Positions 33,663 through 44,825 are shown, counted from the stretch's first letter. The stretch is DNA of 64,000 nt from Prorocentrum cordatum (GCA_963575745.1 CAUYUJ010009591.1:179438-243437); one strand, 5' to 3'. Notes: generated by a model not told the origin, from the letters alone. Numbers and translations are program-made.

Positions 33663-34961
33663 TCAGCGGTCCACGCCGTCGGCCAGGTGGGCGTAACGCG
33701 GCCGGCGGGCCGCGACCTTGCGGCATTCGGACTGGGCCCACGCCGCCAGGAAAACCCGCTCGGTGGCCCGTCTCGGCCGGTCGGCAGGCCGCCAGCCGCC
33801 CGGCGCCGTCGGCGCGCCGCCCCAGCACTCCACGTCGCTGCCCAGACACAGCTCGCGCATGCTGCGCAACGCGGCGGCCACGGGCCCGACGGCGCGCCCG
33901 GCCCCCGCGCGGACAGCCGCGGCCGTGTTGCGCCACAGAGAGCGGTCGAGCTGGCCAGACCGAAGCGCCCGCGCGACCCGCAGCACCGGCGCGAGCGTCA
34001 CCGCGGCCATTGGGCCCAGGCGCCAGGTGGGGCTGAGCACGCCGAACACGATCTCAGCGGCCGCCCGGGTGCCGTGGCGAGTGGCGCCCCTGGCCGCGCG
34101 GCGGAGCTGCTCCAACTCGCGGGCAGCAGGGCGCCCGCAGGACGACCCGTAGGTGCCCGCGGCCGTGCCGGCGGCAGCGCCCATCAGGCAGCGCCGGCGG
34201 AAGGGCACTGGCAGGCGGCGGAGCCGAGCGAACCGGCCGCACGCCAGCTGCACCCTCGCTGCAGTCACGGGGTGTTTCCGCTGCTTGCCAGCCACCGCGA
34301 CGACCGCGAGATCGCGGATCTCGGTTCCAGCGGAGATCGATGGCATCTCCCTCTGGAGCCACCGCCGCACCGCCGCCTTGTTAGCAAACTGCTTGCTCTT
34401 GACCTCGTGCAGCCGCCAATCCACGTCACCCTCGTAGGCGCGGGTGATCCGCAGGGCCTCTGCAGCGGCCTCGGCGGTCTCGTCGGGATCGCCGCGCGCC
34501 CACAGCGTGAGGTCGTCGACGCACACGCGGCGCCTCAGGCCATCGTGCACGCGCCCCGCACGGTGGCACCACGGTCGGACCAAGACGCTCAGCACGAAGA
34601 CGGCCAGCGCGCAACCAGGGAGGATGCCGCTGGTAGGCTCCCACGGCAAGCCCAGAGCACCATCGACGCGCAGCCGGCGAGGCGCCGCGTAGGTGGCAAG
34701 CAGAGGCCCGCGGAGCCATGCAGGAACGCCGGCGCGAGTCAGCACGCGCTCCAGGAGCTGCAGGCTAACGTGGTCGAAAGCCTTTCTCCAATCCAAGGCG
34801 CAACCGCAAATGGCCTCGCCCGCGGTCTCCGCGGCCTCGAGCTCCAGCGCGAGGTCCCACGCGAGCTCCTCGGCCCCGACGTTGCCGTCGCCGTCGCCCC
34901 ATGCCGAACGCCATCGCGCAAACAGCTGCGCCCGGCCCGCGGCCCATACGCGGTACAGCAT
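33663..34961 (-). pseudogene. LINE reverse transcriptase palm/thumb, copy 1
   Basis: The 432-codon frame has motif A (ALDWRKAFDHV, Asp at about residue 57), motif B (SGILPGCALA, residues 111-120) and motif C at 147-150 reading CVDD, where copy 2 has YVDD. The change is one base, at 34522. Thumb and connection sequence follow (EVKSKQFANKAAVRRWLQ). The frame ends at TGA while the downstream zinc-finger/RNase H region continues in a different frame. Upstream, the fingers segment is in another frame, so this is a remnant. Confidence 0.85.
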
Positions 34962-35006
34962 GGGAGAAGCCAGATTGGACGTCGGTCCATAGGCCCATCG
35001 CCAGCC

Positions 35007-35498
35007 TTAGGCAGCAGCAGGCCCTCCGGCTGGCAGAGCGCGTCGGGCCATCTGCCAAGGCGCTCCACTGCCTCGAGGAAGGCGGAGCTCGGCCACCGTC
35101 CAACCCTCGAGGCCGGGCGCCTTGCGCTTCGCCATGGCCGTGAGGATCGAGCGGACCAGCGTGGCCGTCCACGGCACCCTCTCTGGGAAGGGCGGCAGGG
35201 AGTCGAGCTCCACGAGCCAGTGCTCGAGGTCGGGCGGCGCCGGGACTCGCCGCTGCCACAAGGCCTTCCAGTGGTGCTCGAAGAACCGGAGCTGGGCGGC
35301 CGCGCCGCCGCGGAGGGAGCGGCACCACCGGCGATCCCCCGTGCCTCGCACCAGCTGCGCCTTCTTCGTCGCCGTGCGGGGCGGGCACGAGGGCAGCAGA
35401 CAAGGCGCTGTCTGCGCGGGCCCAGCGGTACAAACGCCCGCCTCCGTTAGCCAGCGCTTGCTGGGCCCACTCCTACCAGGAGTCGCGGCGGCGTGCAC
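35007..35498 (-). pseudogene. LINE reverse transcriptase fingers, copy 1 (deleted)
   Basis: The minus frame contains FFEHHWKALWQRRVPAPPDL and MAKRKAPGLEGWTVAELRLP, the start of the reverse transcriptase domain. A 35-bp deletion at about 35081 relative to copy 2 then changes the frame, so the LLPKAGDGPMDRRPIWLLP segment is read elsewhere. Confidence 0.75.
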
Positions 35499-35652
35499 GT
35501 GCAGCCTGCTGCGCCTCCTGATGCTCAGCCTCAGCCCGCGCGATGCTGCTGGCCATCAGGCCCGGCGCTGTCGTGAGGCGCTGCAGGTCCGCCGACCACG
35601 CGCTCCCGGCAGGCTCATCCAGGCGCAACGCTGAGGCCACCGCCCGCGCAAG

Positions 35653-36285
35653 TTAGCAGCCAAGGCCCCACCGCCGCGCGGCGTGCTGCATAAAACGGAG
35701 GCGCCGCAGCCGCAGCAACGCAGCATCCGCGGCCTTGTCGCACGCCTCGCCGCACGCGCCGGTGGTGCGGGGCCGGCTAGCCTGCCACTTCGTGTAGGCA
35801 TGCCGCCGCTCGGGCGGCTGAAGGTAGCCCATTCGGCGGCCAAGCCACTGGCGCACGGCGGCCTCCAGCGTGGCCCACGCCGCCGCCATGTTGCCATCGC
35901 GGAGGGCGGCCTGGAAGGGCCGCCTGTGCTCTCGGACCACCCCGTCGGTGACGGCCTGTCGGGCGTCGGGCCACCCGTCCGAAGGCGGCCCATCGAGGGG
36001 CAGAGGCCGCCTCTGCATGGCAGCAACCTCCGGCGCCTCGACTGCCAGCTCCACCTCCAACGCTGCGTGCGTCGCCAACCCAAGATCCCAGCGTAAACCC
36101 GCGGACACGACGTGCTCGGCCGCGGCCCTGTTGGCGAGTACGTAGTCTATCCTGGACGGCCGGCCCGAGCTTGGCAAGCACGTTGGCCCCGCCACTGCCA
36201 AGATGTCCTGCCAGCCAGCCATTGCCAGGTGGGGCTCCACGCTCGTGCCATGGAGCGCGATGTTAAAGTCACCCACCACATACAT
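35653..36285 (-). pseudogene. LINE endonuclease C-terminal part, copy 1
   Basis: The open frame begins far out in the microsatellite, but real homology starts at GDFNIALHGTS (about 36245-36280). SRIDYVLANRAAAEHVVSAG and ATHAALEVELAVEA follow, the last strands of an endonuclease/exonuclease/phosphatase domain. The metal-binding N-terminal half is absent, so nicking activity is not expected. The truncation point is shared with copy 2 and so predates the duplication. Confidence 0.75.
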
Positions 36286-37228
36286 ACATACATACATGCA
36301 TACATACATGCATACATGCATACATAGATGCATACGCACATACATGCATACATACATACATACGTACGTACGTACATGCACACACATACGTACATTACTA
36401 CATACATATATGCATACGTACATAAATACATGCATATGTGCATACATAAGTACGTACGTACATACAGACATGATACATACATGCATACATGCAACCATAC
36501 ATACATACATACGTATATACATACATAGATACGGACGTACTAACGTACATACATACGACCATACATGCATCCGTACATTCACACGTACATACATGAATGC
36601 ATGCGTACGTACATGCATAAACACAAACGAACATACAACATACGTACATACGTACGTACATTCATGCACACATACATACATACAAACATACAGTCATGCC
36701 TACATATATACATGCATACAAACGTACATATATACATACATACGTACATACATGCATGCATGTATGCATACGTACGTGCGTACATACATGTATGCATACA
36801 TGCATACGGTCATACATACATGTACAAATAAATACATACGTACATACGTACATGCATGCAAACATACATATATACCTACGTACGTACGTAGATACATACA
36901 TACATACGTACGTACATACATACATACGTGCATACATACATAAATACGTACATGCATGTGTACATCAATACGTAGAAATGTACATACATACATACATGCA
37001 TACATACATACACAGATGCACACATACGTACATATATACATACGTACATACATGCATACAAACATACAAACTGACATACGTAATTATATACACACATATG
37101 TACATACATACGTACATAGATGCATACATATATACATACATACGTACGTGCATACATACATACATCCATATATACGTACATACGTACATACGTACATACG
37201 TACATGCATACATACATACATACACTAT
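36281..37228. repeat. (ACAT)n microsatellite, right flank of LINE copy 1
   Basis: About 950 bp of ACAT/ACGT repeats lie between the truncated 5' end of the retrotransposon and the GC hairpin. The equivalent tract in copy 2 is about 1.7 kb long. Confidence 0.95.
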
Positions 37229-37265
37229 AGTCACACGCGCGCGCTCCGCGCGCGCTTAGGTTCTT
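37228..37265. other. GCGCGCGC hairpin, duplication copy 1
   Basis: CGCGCGCGC-TC-CGCGCGCGC follows TACACTATAGTCACA and precedes TTAGGTTCTT. It separates the (ACAT)n from the CTTGGGG array, like the hairpin at 29292. Confidence 0.7.
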
Positions 37266-38165
37266 GCACGCCCCAGCGCGCGCAGTTCTTGGGGGGCATC
37301 TCAGGGGCCTTGTGGGCGCGGTCTGGAAGTTCTGAAGGCTTCTTAATTTGAAAGCCCGTGTCATCGAGTTCAGCGGCGGAATCGTAGCGGGCTCTTGGGG
37401 GCCTTATGGGGCTTCCTGGGAGCGTTTTGTTGGCCTCTTGGGTTCGCTTTGGAGTCTCTAGGGAACCTCTTGGGGCCTCTTGGAGAGCCTTTTCGGGGCC
37501 TCTTGGAGACTCCTGGGGATCTCTAGGGGCGGAGAGATTCAAATGTCCGTTCGGGGACCCCACCTTTGCCCTCTCTTGGGGCGTCCTAGGGCCTTCTTCA
37601 GCTGCCTTGGGGCCGTCTTGGGCCGTCTTGGGAGCCTCATGGGAGCCTCTTGGCAACATCCTGGGTCTTCTCGAGGGCCTTCCGGGGGCTTCTGGGCCTC
37701 ATGGGGGTCTCGTGGGGCAGAGGGCCCGAAAAAGCTGGTCGGATCCCCCGGGGGGCCCTCCTTAGAGCTGTCTTGGGGCCCTCTTTGGCCGTCTTGGAAA
37801 CCTCTTGGGCCGTCTTTGGGCCCTCGACTCTTAGGCCATCTTGGAGCCGTCTCGGGAGCCTCTTCGGCCGTCTTGGGGCGACCTTGGGGGCCTTTTGGGT
37901 AGTCTTGCAGCGTCGGAAGCCGACAAGGCGAGAACACAAAAAAACATTCAAACACCATAGAACCATCAACAAGTTGTTTCTCTGTCTGCCCTTCTGGGAA
38001 GCCTCTTGGAGGCCTCGTGGGGCGTCTTGAAGGGCTCTTGGGCCGCCTTGGAGCCATCTTGGGCGTCTCGGGACCCTCTTGGACCATCTTGGGGGACTCC
38101 TTGGGAAATCTTCGAGGCCTCTTGGGCGTCTTGAGGCCCCTTTGAGGCGCCGGGGCGGGGGTATC
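37266..38165. repeat. CTTGGGG array, duplication copy 1
   Basis: GGCCTCTTGGGG and GCCGTCTTGGGC units, with an AT-richer spacer at 37905-37985 (CGTCGGAAGCCGAC, then AACCATCAACAAGTTGTTTC). It ends at a GGGGCGGGGG stretch near 38155. Open frames of 120-217 codons on both strands are repeat artefacts. Confidence 0.85.
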
Positions 38166-38214
38166 AAAAAAGGGGGGCCGATGTTAGGGAGGTGGGCGGG
38201 GCCCTTTTCGGGGG

Positions 38215-38400
38215 GCGGTATATGTTTGTTATACATACACCTAAATACGCATGTGTATATACAAATGAATATATATATATATATATACATGTATATGTAT
38301 ATGTGTGTGTGCCCATACAGTTATCCTGCTATATTAACATATACATATATTATATATAAACCCATGTAAATATATATATAGAGAGAGATACATATGACAC
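38215..38400. repeat. AT-rich microsatellite, copy 1
   Basis: TATATATA, TACATGTATATG and GAGAGAGATACAT segments. Copy 2 has gained an (AAAT)n run at the matching place. Confidence 0.8.
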
Positions 38401-38444
38401 CGACGATGAGAGCCAAGCGGGCAGGACATTAACTGCAACACGAC

Positions 38445-38590
38445 GGCGACGACGATGACGCCGAAACCGACGCCGACGCCGACGCCGACGCCGACGACGA
38501 CGCCGACGACGACGCCGACGACGACGACGACGACGCCGACGACGACGCCGACGCCGACGACGCCGACGCCGACGCCGACGCCGACGACGA

Positions 38591-38637
<47 letters not shown>

Positions 38638-38698
38638 ACGACAACGACGACGACGACGACGACGACCACGACGACAACGACGACGACGACGACGAGAG
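38445..38698. repeat. (GAC/GCC)n microsatellite, copy 1
   Basis: CGACGC and GACGAC units run for 250 bp. About 570 bp further on lies a (GTC)n tract, so the two could pair as arms of a long hairpin. Confidence 0.95.
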
Positions 38699-39262
38699 CT
38701 CGGTCCAGCTCGAATGAAATCCTGCTACACGGTTGGATGTGGCTAGAGGGCTGGATGTGGCTAGAGGGCTGGATCCAGTCCGAATAGAACCCTACAACAG
38801 TCCTGCTATAGTAGGGCCCTGCTACACCTCTCATGGGATCCTACGAAAGGGTCCGATCCAGCTCTGATAGAATCCTGACTGTAGGGCTGGATGCCGCTTT
38901 GACAATCCTATGAAGAATCGATCAAGCCAAATTGGAATTCAACAAAAGCTCGACCCAACCCTACTAGAATCCTACTAGAGCTGCGTTTACCTCTCATGGA
39001 ACCCACGAAGGCTCGATCCAACTATAGTCGAATCCGGAACCTGAGAATGGAACTGGATCCAGGTCTCATAGAATCGCATTCGGTTTCGACCCAAAGATAA
39101 TAACATACTATGGGCTGCATTCAAATCTACTCGAAAACTACAAAAGCTGGATCCAACTCAGATAAAATCCTGCTATGGTCTGAATGCAATTATAATAGAA
39201 TCCTACTGGAGCTCCATCCGACTTCAATGCAACCCTACTAGCATCGCACTGATGGTTAGGCG
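38699..39262. repeat. Highly degenerate ~40-bp minisatellite, copy 1
   Basis: Phrases such as GCTGGATCCAACTC, ATAGAATCCTACTA and GGATGTGGCTAGAGGGCT recur with spacing of roughly 20-45 bp. GGCTGGATGTGGCTAGAG is repeated directly at 38732-38770. No protein is expected. Confidence 0.65.
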
Positions 39263-39445
39263 TCGTCGTCGACGTTGTGGTTGTCGTCGTCGTCGTCTCG
39301 TTGTCGTCGCCAACGTGGATCCCGCAAGCGCTCAGTCGTCGTCGTCGTCGTCGTTGTCGTCGTCGTCGTCGCCGTCGTCGTCGCCAACGTAGTCGTGATC
39401 GTGGTGGTGGTCGTCGTCGTCGTCGCCGGCGTCGTCGTCGCCCTT
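39263..39445. repeat. (GTC)n microsatellite, copy 1
   Basis: GTCGTCGTC runs with GCCAACGTGG and GCCAACGTAG interruptions at 39312 and 39382. It is the inverted counterpart of the (GAC)n tract at 38445. Confidence 0.95.
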
Positions 39446-40705
39446 GACGCCGCCCCCCCGGGGTTCGAACCGGGCCCCCTCTGGTCCGAACCCCAGAGGG
39501 GTGGCCTCTGGCCTCCCCCTCCACCCCTCCCAAATTAGGAGTGGGATGCTGTTCTACCCCCCCGTCAGGGTCGAACCCGGGGGGGGGGCCTTGCTAGTAG
39601 CGCCAGAAAGCGGTCTTTCGGAACTATTGGATAGCGTGTTGCTTGGCGGCCCGGGCGGCCCCGGCGGCACGCTATGCCCTGCGATCGGATAGAGTGTCGC
39701 TCCGCTCCGCGGGGCGGGAGGCTCGGGGTCACGGAACGTTGACCTCTGGGAATAGTGGCGTGGATAGCGTGTCTCACCCAAGCGTGGTGGGCCAGACCAG
39801 GTGAAACGACACGCTATCAAAAAGTTCTCTACAGTATAAAGGAGCGACCCAAATGGGGTGTGGACAGAACCCCCTTTTAACAAACTTAGCCTGGCGAAGA
39901 CCAAACCATGTACAGCTGCGAGCATCGCGAGGCAGGTGAAATGGAAGAGGGGGGCAGCACAAATATTCAGGCGTCAATCGAAAAGGAAAAGCGGGTACGG
40001 GCTCGCGGGGGGATGTTCTGATTCTCCCGAACCCCGCCACTTCACCGCATCAGCGACATCGGAGAGAACTCGCAGCGAGAGGACAACTCTAGGATGGGCT
40101 GGGGATCCGCCGCAAGACAATGCAAAACGCATGGCAAGTGGAACATGGAAGAGGGGAGACATGCGTAGAGGAAGGAAGGATGAGGAGGATGCGGATGGGG
40201 GGCACTCGAAGGAGGCTGTAATGTATGATTCCTTACCGAAGCATCCCTCCAGCTCACCCTGACCTGCTCCGTCCACCGTCTGCAACGGAGACGGCCGAAC
40301 GCGGTTCCACGGAGTTGAGGCGCGCACACGCTTGACATCGATTCAAACAAGCGGCAGCACGCTACGCCTGACTCGCGCGGGAAGCGCTGGCAACAAAATC
40401 TGGCACGCAACACAGCGCCCCCGCTGGCTGGCCGACCCCAGCCCCCCCCTGCCCACCCACGACTCCACTATTCACTATCGGCAAACTGCTGATCGCGGTA
40501 TCACGGAAAAAAGGCGCGCACACGCTTGCCATCGATCAAAACAAGCGGCAACGCGCCACGCTTGATGTACATATGTACGCTCTGTCGTCGCAGATCCCTA
40601 TAGGTCTCTGGAATTCGATGTAAATGTCGGCGGGACACATCAATTCACCCCTTGCGGGCGGGCGGGCGGGCTCGACCGCCCAGCGCGGAGCCGGGAGCCC
40701 TCGGC
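39446..40705. other. Non-coding DNA 3' of the modular gene, copy 1
   Basis: No gene is recognised. 39763-39773 and 39808-39818 form a perfect 11-bp inverted repeat (GATAGCGTGTC/GACACGCTATC). ATAGCGTG (39631) and CACGCTAT (39668) form another. A 55-bp direct repeat (GGCGCGCACACGCTTG, then CAAACAAGCGGCA) lies at 40319-40373 and 40511-40565. TTAGCCTGGCGAA at 39889 is shared with 1237. Confidence 0.55.
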
Positions 40706-43325
40706 TCAGTAGCCAATTGCGACGGAGCCCTTTAGATCCGAAGCTTGACCATACAACCGCGCCTCGAGGGACAACATCTTCTTGCACCCTTCCTCAGGCA
40801 CCGCCGCCTCCGTGTGGTCATCCTCTCCCAGCAGCCCTCCGACACGATACCCAGTGCGCTGAAGGTTCTTGACGTAGACGTTCAGATACGGCTGCCCCTT
40901 GTCAGTGTGACCGCTGCCGACTTTGAGCTCCACAAGCCCGAGTTTCAGCCACTTCGGCGTCTCGTCACGCGCGTCGTGAGCGTCGAAGTGAAAGCCTCCA
41001 GGCCGCACCTTGTTCGCCCACGTCCCTGTGGCGTTGATCTCCTGGAAGTACATGTCCGAGCAGTGTGTCCCCAGTCGACGCGCGTCGGCCTCTACAACAA
41101 GCAGCGCGTCCTCGACGGGCATTCCGCGCGGAACGCTGACCAAGACAGATTTGCCTGGCCTCACCAAATCGAACCGCTGACCGAACATGTTCTGCAAGTG
41201 TGGATCGCCGGTGGCGGAGGACAATGACGTCGTCGGTGCTGGCGTTGGTGCTGGCGTCGACGCCGCAGTCGGGGTGGGCGTGGGGCTTGGCGTCGGGTCG
41301 GCCGTCGGCTTGCGTTCGTAACAGGTGCGCGTGTCCGAATAAAAAGGCGTCGGACTCCCCATCGCTCCCAAGCGCAGGAAACAGGCAGGGGACCATTCCC
41401 CAGTCGAGACATGCACAAATCCGACGCACTCCTGATTCGAATTGCACTCGTCGGCGCAAGGTCCAATATCACCACCAAAGACGTCTACTCTGATTGAGCC
41501 CAAGTTGCCGGCGACACCGTTCCCATCGCACGTCTGACCCGTATGCTCTGTGTACAACAGCATCAATGCCAGTGTCGGCGCTGGCGTCGGTGCCAATGTC
41601 GGACTGGACGTCGGGCTGGGCGCAGGGGTCTTGACCCAGATCGTGCCCTGCACTGGATACGAATTCCTTGGCCAAGTCGTCGCTCCAGCGCCCACCATAC
41701 CTTGACCCTCAGCCTCTGTTGCCCCAAACCCGATGGCGTCGTCGGCATCACCAACTCTGTCATAGTTGTTGAAGAGAGCACCGAATCGCACCCTGGCCTG
41801 ATAGATTGACATGTCGTCTGCGTAATTAATGCCCGAACCCATCCAAACGGTTTCTTCCGCCCATCCGTTCCGCCCGGCGTATTCAGCCCACAGCCTGATA
41901 TCAGCAGTCGATTCGCCGAACCTGATATTCGTGGAGGAGCCGATGGGAGTAGTGGCGAACAGATCCTTGAGAGTCGTCGTCGTGGGAAGCCCCATGGAGG
42001 CAAAATTGTACGTCTTGCACCCCCCAGGGAGACCCTCTTATTTCGGTCGCGGGCGCAGACAGAAATGCGTCAAACTTTCCGTCGGCATCCTTGTAAGGGT
42101 CAGCATCGGCTTCATCCACGAGTTGGTCATTTGTCCAGTAGTCGCTGGAGAAGGTGAACTGGCTGAAGGTGGCAAACCGCATCGCCAGCACAAAGCCGCC
42201 ATCGCTGCCCGGGTGCGGCGTGTGGACCGTCGGGTACGGCGTCGGGCTTGGCGTGGGGCTAGGGATCGGACTGGGCGTCGGACTGGGCGTGGGACTGGGC
42301 TGACAGTTTCCATTTGTAGCGATATCACCCACTTTCCAATCACGATGAATCGCAGCTGCACTGTCGAAACGTCCATGAGAATTGCCGGCCGTTCCACCAT
42401 TGGCACCTTGCCAAAGCACACCAGAACCAACCGCAAGCTCCACCCCACCGCGGCATTGCCTCAAATCTGGCCAGTAAACCGTTCCAGATCCAAGCTCCGC
42501 CACCCAATCGAAATTGAAATACCTACCGACGGTGCCACCCGCATGATCAGTGCTCAGCACTGGCAACCACAAATCCGTCGTCTGCTCGAAGGTAGGCGCT
42601 GGCGTTGGAGCCGTCGGGTGGGGCGTGGGGCTCGGCGTCGGGCTCGGGGTCGGCGCGGCGAGGCACGTCGATAGCGACGAGGGATCATAGCACGTCGAGT
42701 TTGAAATGGCCCTGGTCACTGAAAAGTCACAGATCCTATACCTCTCTGCAGAGTCCGCTGGGAATGTGCTCGGACTGAGGGTATTCAATGCTCCGTCCAG
42801 GGGAGGCAGAGATGCCAGCGCGGTGCCGTAGGACGAGAACACGGGCCGGTCCACTTGTGTGTTGAATACCTGTTGGCCGTTGACGTAGCAGGCGAAGTCG
42901 CTTTCACTCACGATGACCATCTCATAGTACTGATCAAGGCCAACTGGCAACGTCACACGGTAAGTCGTTGAGGGAATCGACAGGGCATTAAACTGGAAAA
43001 GCAACTGAAAGGTCCCCGCATTCACCCCAGGCATCCCGGGCCCGTAGATAGCCATGTAGGGATTGTAGCCACTCCCCAAAAGAAGATAAGAAGAGGCGAT
43101 GTTAGGAAAAGAAGAAGTAACGTGAATCGAAAAACCGATGCGAAATGGAATGCCATTACCATTCCACCCTTGCTCCGCGCAGGCCATCGCTGGTGCTGGG
43201 GTCGGTGCTGGCGTGGACGCCTCATTGCCGTCCGACCCGTGCACGGACACCTGGATGAGATGCAGCTCGGCGCCCACCATGGAAGCGAGCGCGGACGCCG
43301 TCGCGATGATTAGCTTGTACGCCAT
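40706..43325 (-). pseudogene. Secreted modular protein gene, copy 1 (frameshifted)
   Basis: The ATG at 43325 gives a signal peptide (MAYKLIIATASALASMVGA). Then come a LamG-like domain (about residues 50-205, with YYEMVIVSESDFACYVNGQQ), an unassigned ~95-residue domain, a fibrinogen/lectin-like domain (about 376-555, GGFVLAMRFATFSQFTFSSD), a PAN-like Cys-rich domain (CADECNSNQECVGFVHVSTG) and a C-terminal vWD-like domain (GDPHLQNMFGQRFDL). Thr/Ser-Pro repeats (TPSPTPSPTP) link them. It would be a surface or secreted, probably sugar- or protein-binding protein. A 2-bp deletion near 42032, absent from copy 2, breaks the frame after the start of the third domain. Domain names rest on pattern recognition. 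Either a recent pseudogene or a sequence error is possible. Confidence 0.75.
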
Positions 43326-43327
43326 GA

Positions 43328-43424
43328 CTGAGGCGACTATGGCTTGAAAGGATACGAAAGAGCAGATGTAAAAGGTAAGAAAGAGCAGTTGTTCGATTGA
43401 GATGCCAGGAGGAGATGCACTCAC
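43328..43424 (-). other. Possible 5'-leader intron
   Basis: On the minus strand CGCCAG is followed by GTGAGT (from 43424), and CCTCAG ends at 43328 just before TCATGGCG. This would be a 97-nt intron between the spliced-leader relict and the start codon. The stretch is also open in frame, so it may simply be leader sequence. Confidence 0.3.
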
Positions 43425-43432
43425 CTGGCGGA

Positions 43433-43454
43433 CTTGAGCCAAAATGGCTACGGA
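43433..43454 (-). other. Perfect dinoflagellate spliced-leader relict, copy 1
   Basis: The minus strand carries all 22 nt of the trans-spliced leader (T + CCGTAGCCATTTTGG + CTCAAG), about 108 nt before the ATG of the modular protein. In dinoflagellates this leader is added to mRNA in trans, so its presence in the genome marks DNA copied back from a mature message. On its outer side the 90-bp minisatellite begins within about 20 bp, an abrupt boundary fitting cDNA insertion. Confidence 0.9.
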
Positions 43455-43459
43455 CCTAC

Positions 43460-44825
43460 GCCTTCGTCCCATTGGGCCACGAAACGTGCGAGGGGTGTGC
43501 CGAATTGGGTGCGGGTACGCCATGCGGACCCTGCCGCTGGGGCCTTCTGTGGAACTCCCTTATGGGGCCACGAAACGTATGAGGGTGTACCAAATCGTAT
43601 GCGGGCAAGCCAGGCGGACCCTGCCGCTGGGGCCGTCGGAAGATCTCCTTATGGGGGCACGAAACGTGCGAGGTGTGTGCCGAATCGGGTGCGGGTACGC
43701 CATGCGGACTCTGCCGCTGCGTCCTTTGGTGGAGCTCCCTATGGGGCCACGAAACGTGCAAGGGGTGTACCAAATCGGGCGCGGGTACGCAATGCGGACG
43801 CTGCCGCTGCGTCCTTCGGTGGAGCTCCCTATGGGGCCACGAAACGTGCGAGGGGTGTGCCGAATTGGGTGCGGGTACGCCATGCGGATCCTGCCGTTGG
43901 CACCTTCGGTGGAGCTCCCCATGGAGACACGAAACGTGTGAGGGGGGGCAGGCACGCCATGCGGACCCTGCCGCTGGGGCCAACTGTGGAGCTCCCCATG
44001 GAGACACGACGCAAGTGAGAGGTGTGCCGTATCGAGTGCGGGCACGCCATGCGGACCCTGCCGCTCGGGCCGTCGGTGGAGCACCCATATGGGGGCTCGA
44101 AACGTGCGAGGGGTGTACCAAATCAGGTGCGGGTACGCCATGCGGGCCATGCCGCTGGGGCCTACGGTGGAGCTCCCTATGGGGCCACGAAACGTGCGAC
44201 AGGTGTGCCGACCCGGGTGCGGGCACGCCATGCGGACCCTGCCGCTGGGGCCGTCGGTGGAGCTCCCCATGGAGCCACGAAGCGTGTGAAGGGTGTGCCG
44301 AATCGTGTGCGGGCACGCCATGCGGACCCTGCTGCTGGCGGCCCCTCCCCATGGAGATGCGAAGCGTGTGGGAGACTTGTCGAATGGGGTGTGACTCATT
44401 GCATCTGTTCCATCACCGTCTCCACTTGTGGGGCGCGTGCGGTCGCCGCGCGCGATCGGACCTGCACTGCACACGCCATGCAGACCCTGCGGTTGGGACC
44501 TTCGTTGGGGCTCCCGAAGGGGCCACGAAACGTGCGACGGGTGTGCCAACCCGGGCGGGGTACGCCAGGCGGACCGGACCCTGCCGCTGGGGTCGACGGT
44601 GGAGCGCCCCATGCGGCCACGAAGCGCGTGAGAGAGGTGCCGAATCGTGTGCGGGTCCGTCATGCGGACCCTGCCGCTGGGGCCGTCGGTGGAGCTGCCC
44701 ATGGAGACACGAAGCCTGTGAGAGGTGTGCCGAATCGTGTGCGGGTACATACGGACCATGCCGCTGGGGTCGTCAGTGGAGCTCCCCTATGGGGCACGAA
44801 ACGTGCGAGGGGTGTGACGAAATGT
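43460..44825. repeat. 90-bp minisatellite array, copy 1
   Basis: Units carry GCCATGCGGACCCTGCCGCT, GGTGGAGCTCCCTATGGGGC, CACGAAACGTGCGAGGGGTG and GCCGAATCGGGTGCGGGTAC. Spacing is 90 bp (43521, 43611, 43701). A non-repeat insert lies at 44385-44480 (CATCTGTTCCATCACCGTC). 90 is a multiple of three, so frames of up to 399 codons stay open by default. The core is shared with the 78-bp array at 1300-2860. Confidence 0.88.

Larger units (their letters stand above)
32220..36280 (-). mobile_element. 5'-truncated non-LTR retrotransposon, copy 1
   Basis: A minus-strand element lies between two (ACAT)n tracts. Its 5' end starts inside the endonuclease at the GDFN motif, directly fused to the microsatellite. 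Its 3' end is GGGAAAAAAGCGTATG followed by (GTAT)n. Order of domains: endonuclease C-terminus, reverse transcriptase fingers and palm, thumb, first zinc finger, RNase H, second zinc finger. Frames change between fingers and palm and between thumb and RNase H in both copies. Copy 1 alone also has a 35-bp deletion near 35081 and a 4-bp deletion near 33360. The element is dead. Confidence 0.88.

Noticed and set aside
39465-39500. GGTTCGAACC, which resembles a tRNA T-arm / B box
   Set aside because: No acceptor stem, anticodon arm or A box fits around it, and the surroundings are C/G-rich repeat sequence.
39835-39850. TATAAA-like sequence (CAGTATAAAGG)
   Set aside because: A single hexamer without a gene starting on that strand. 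Dinoflagellate promoters generally lack TATA boxes.
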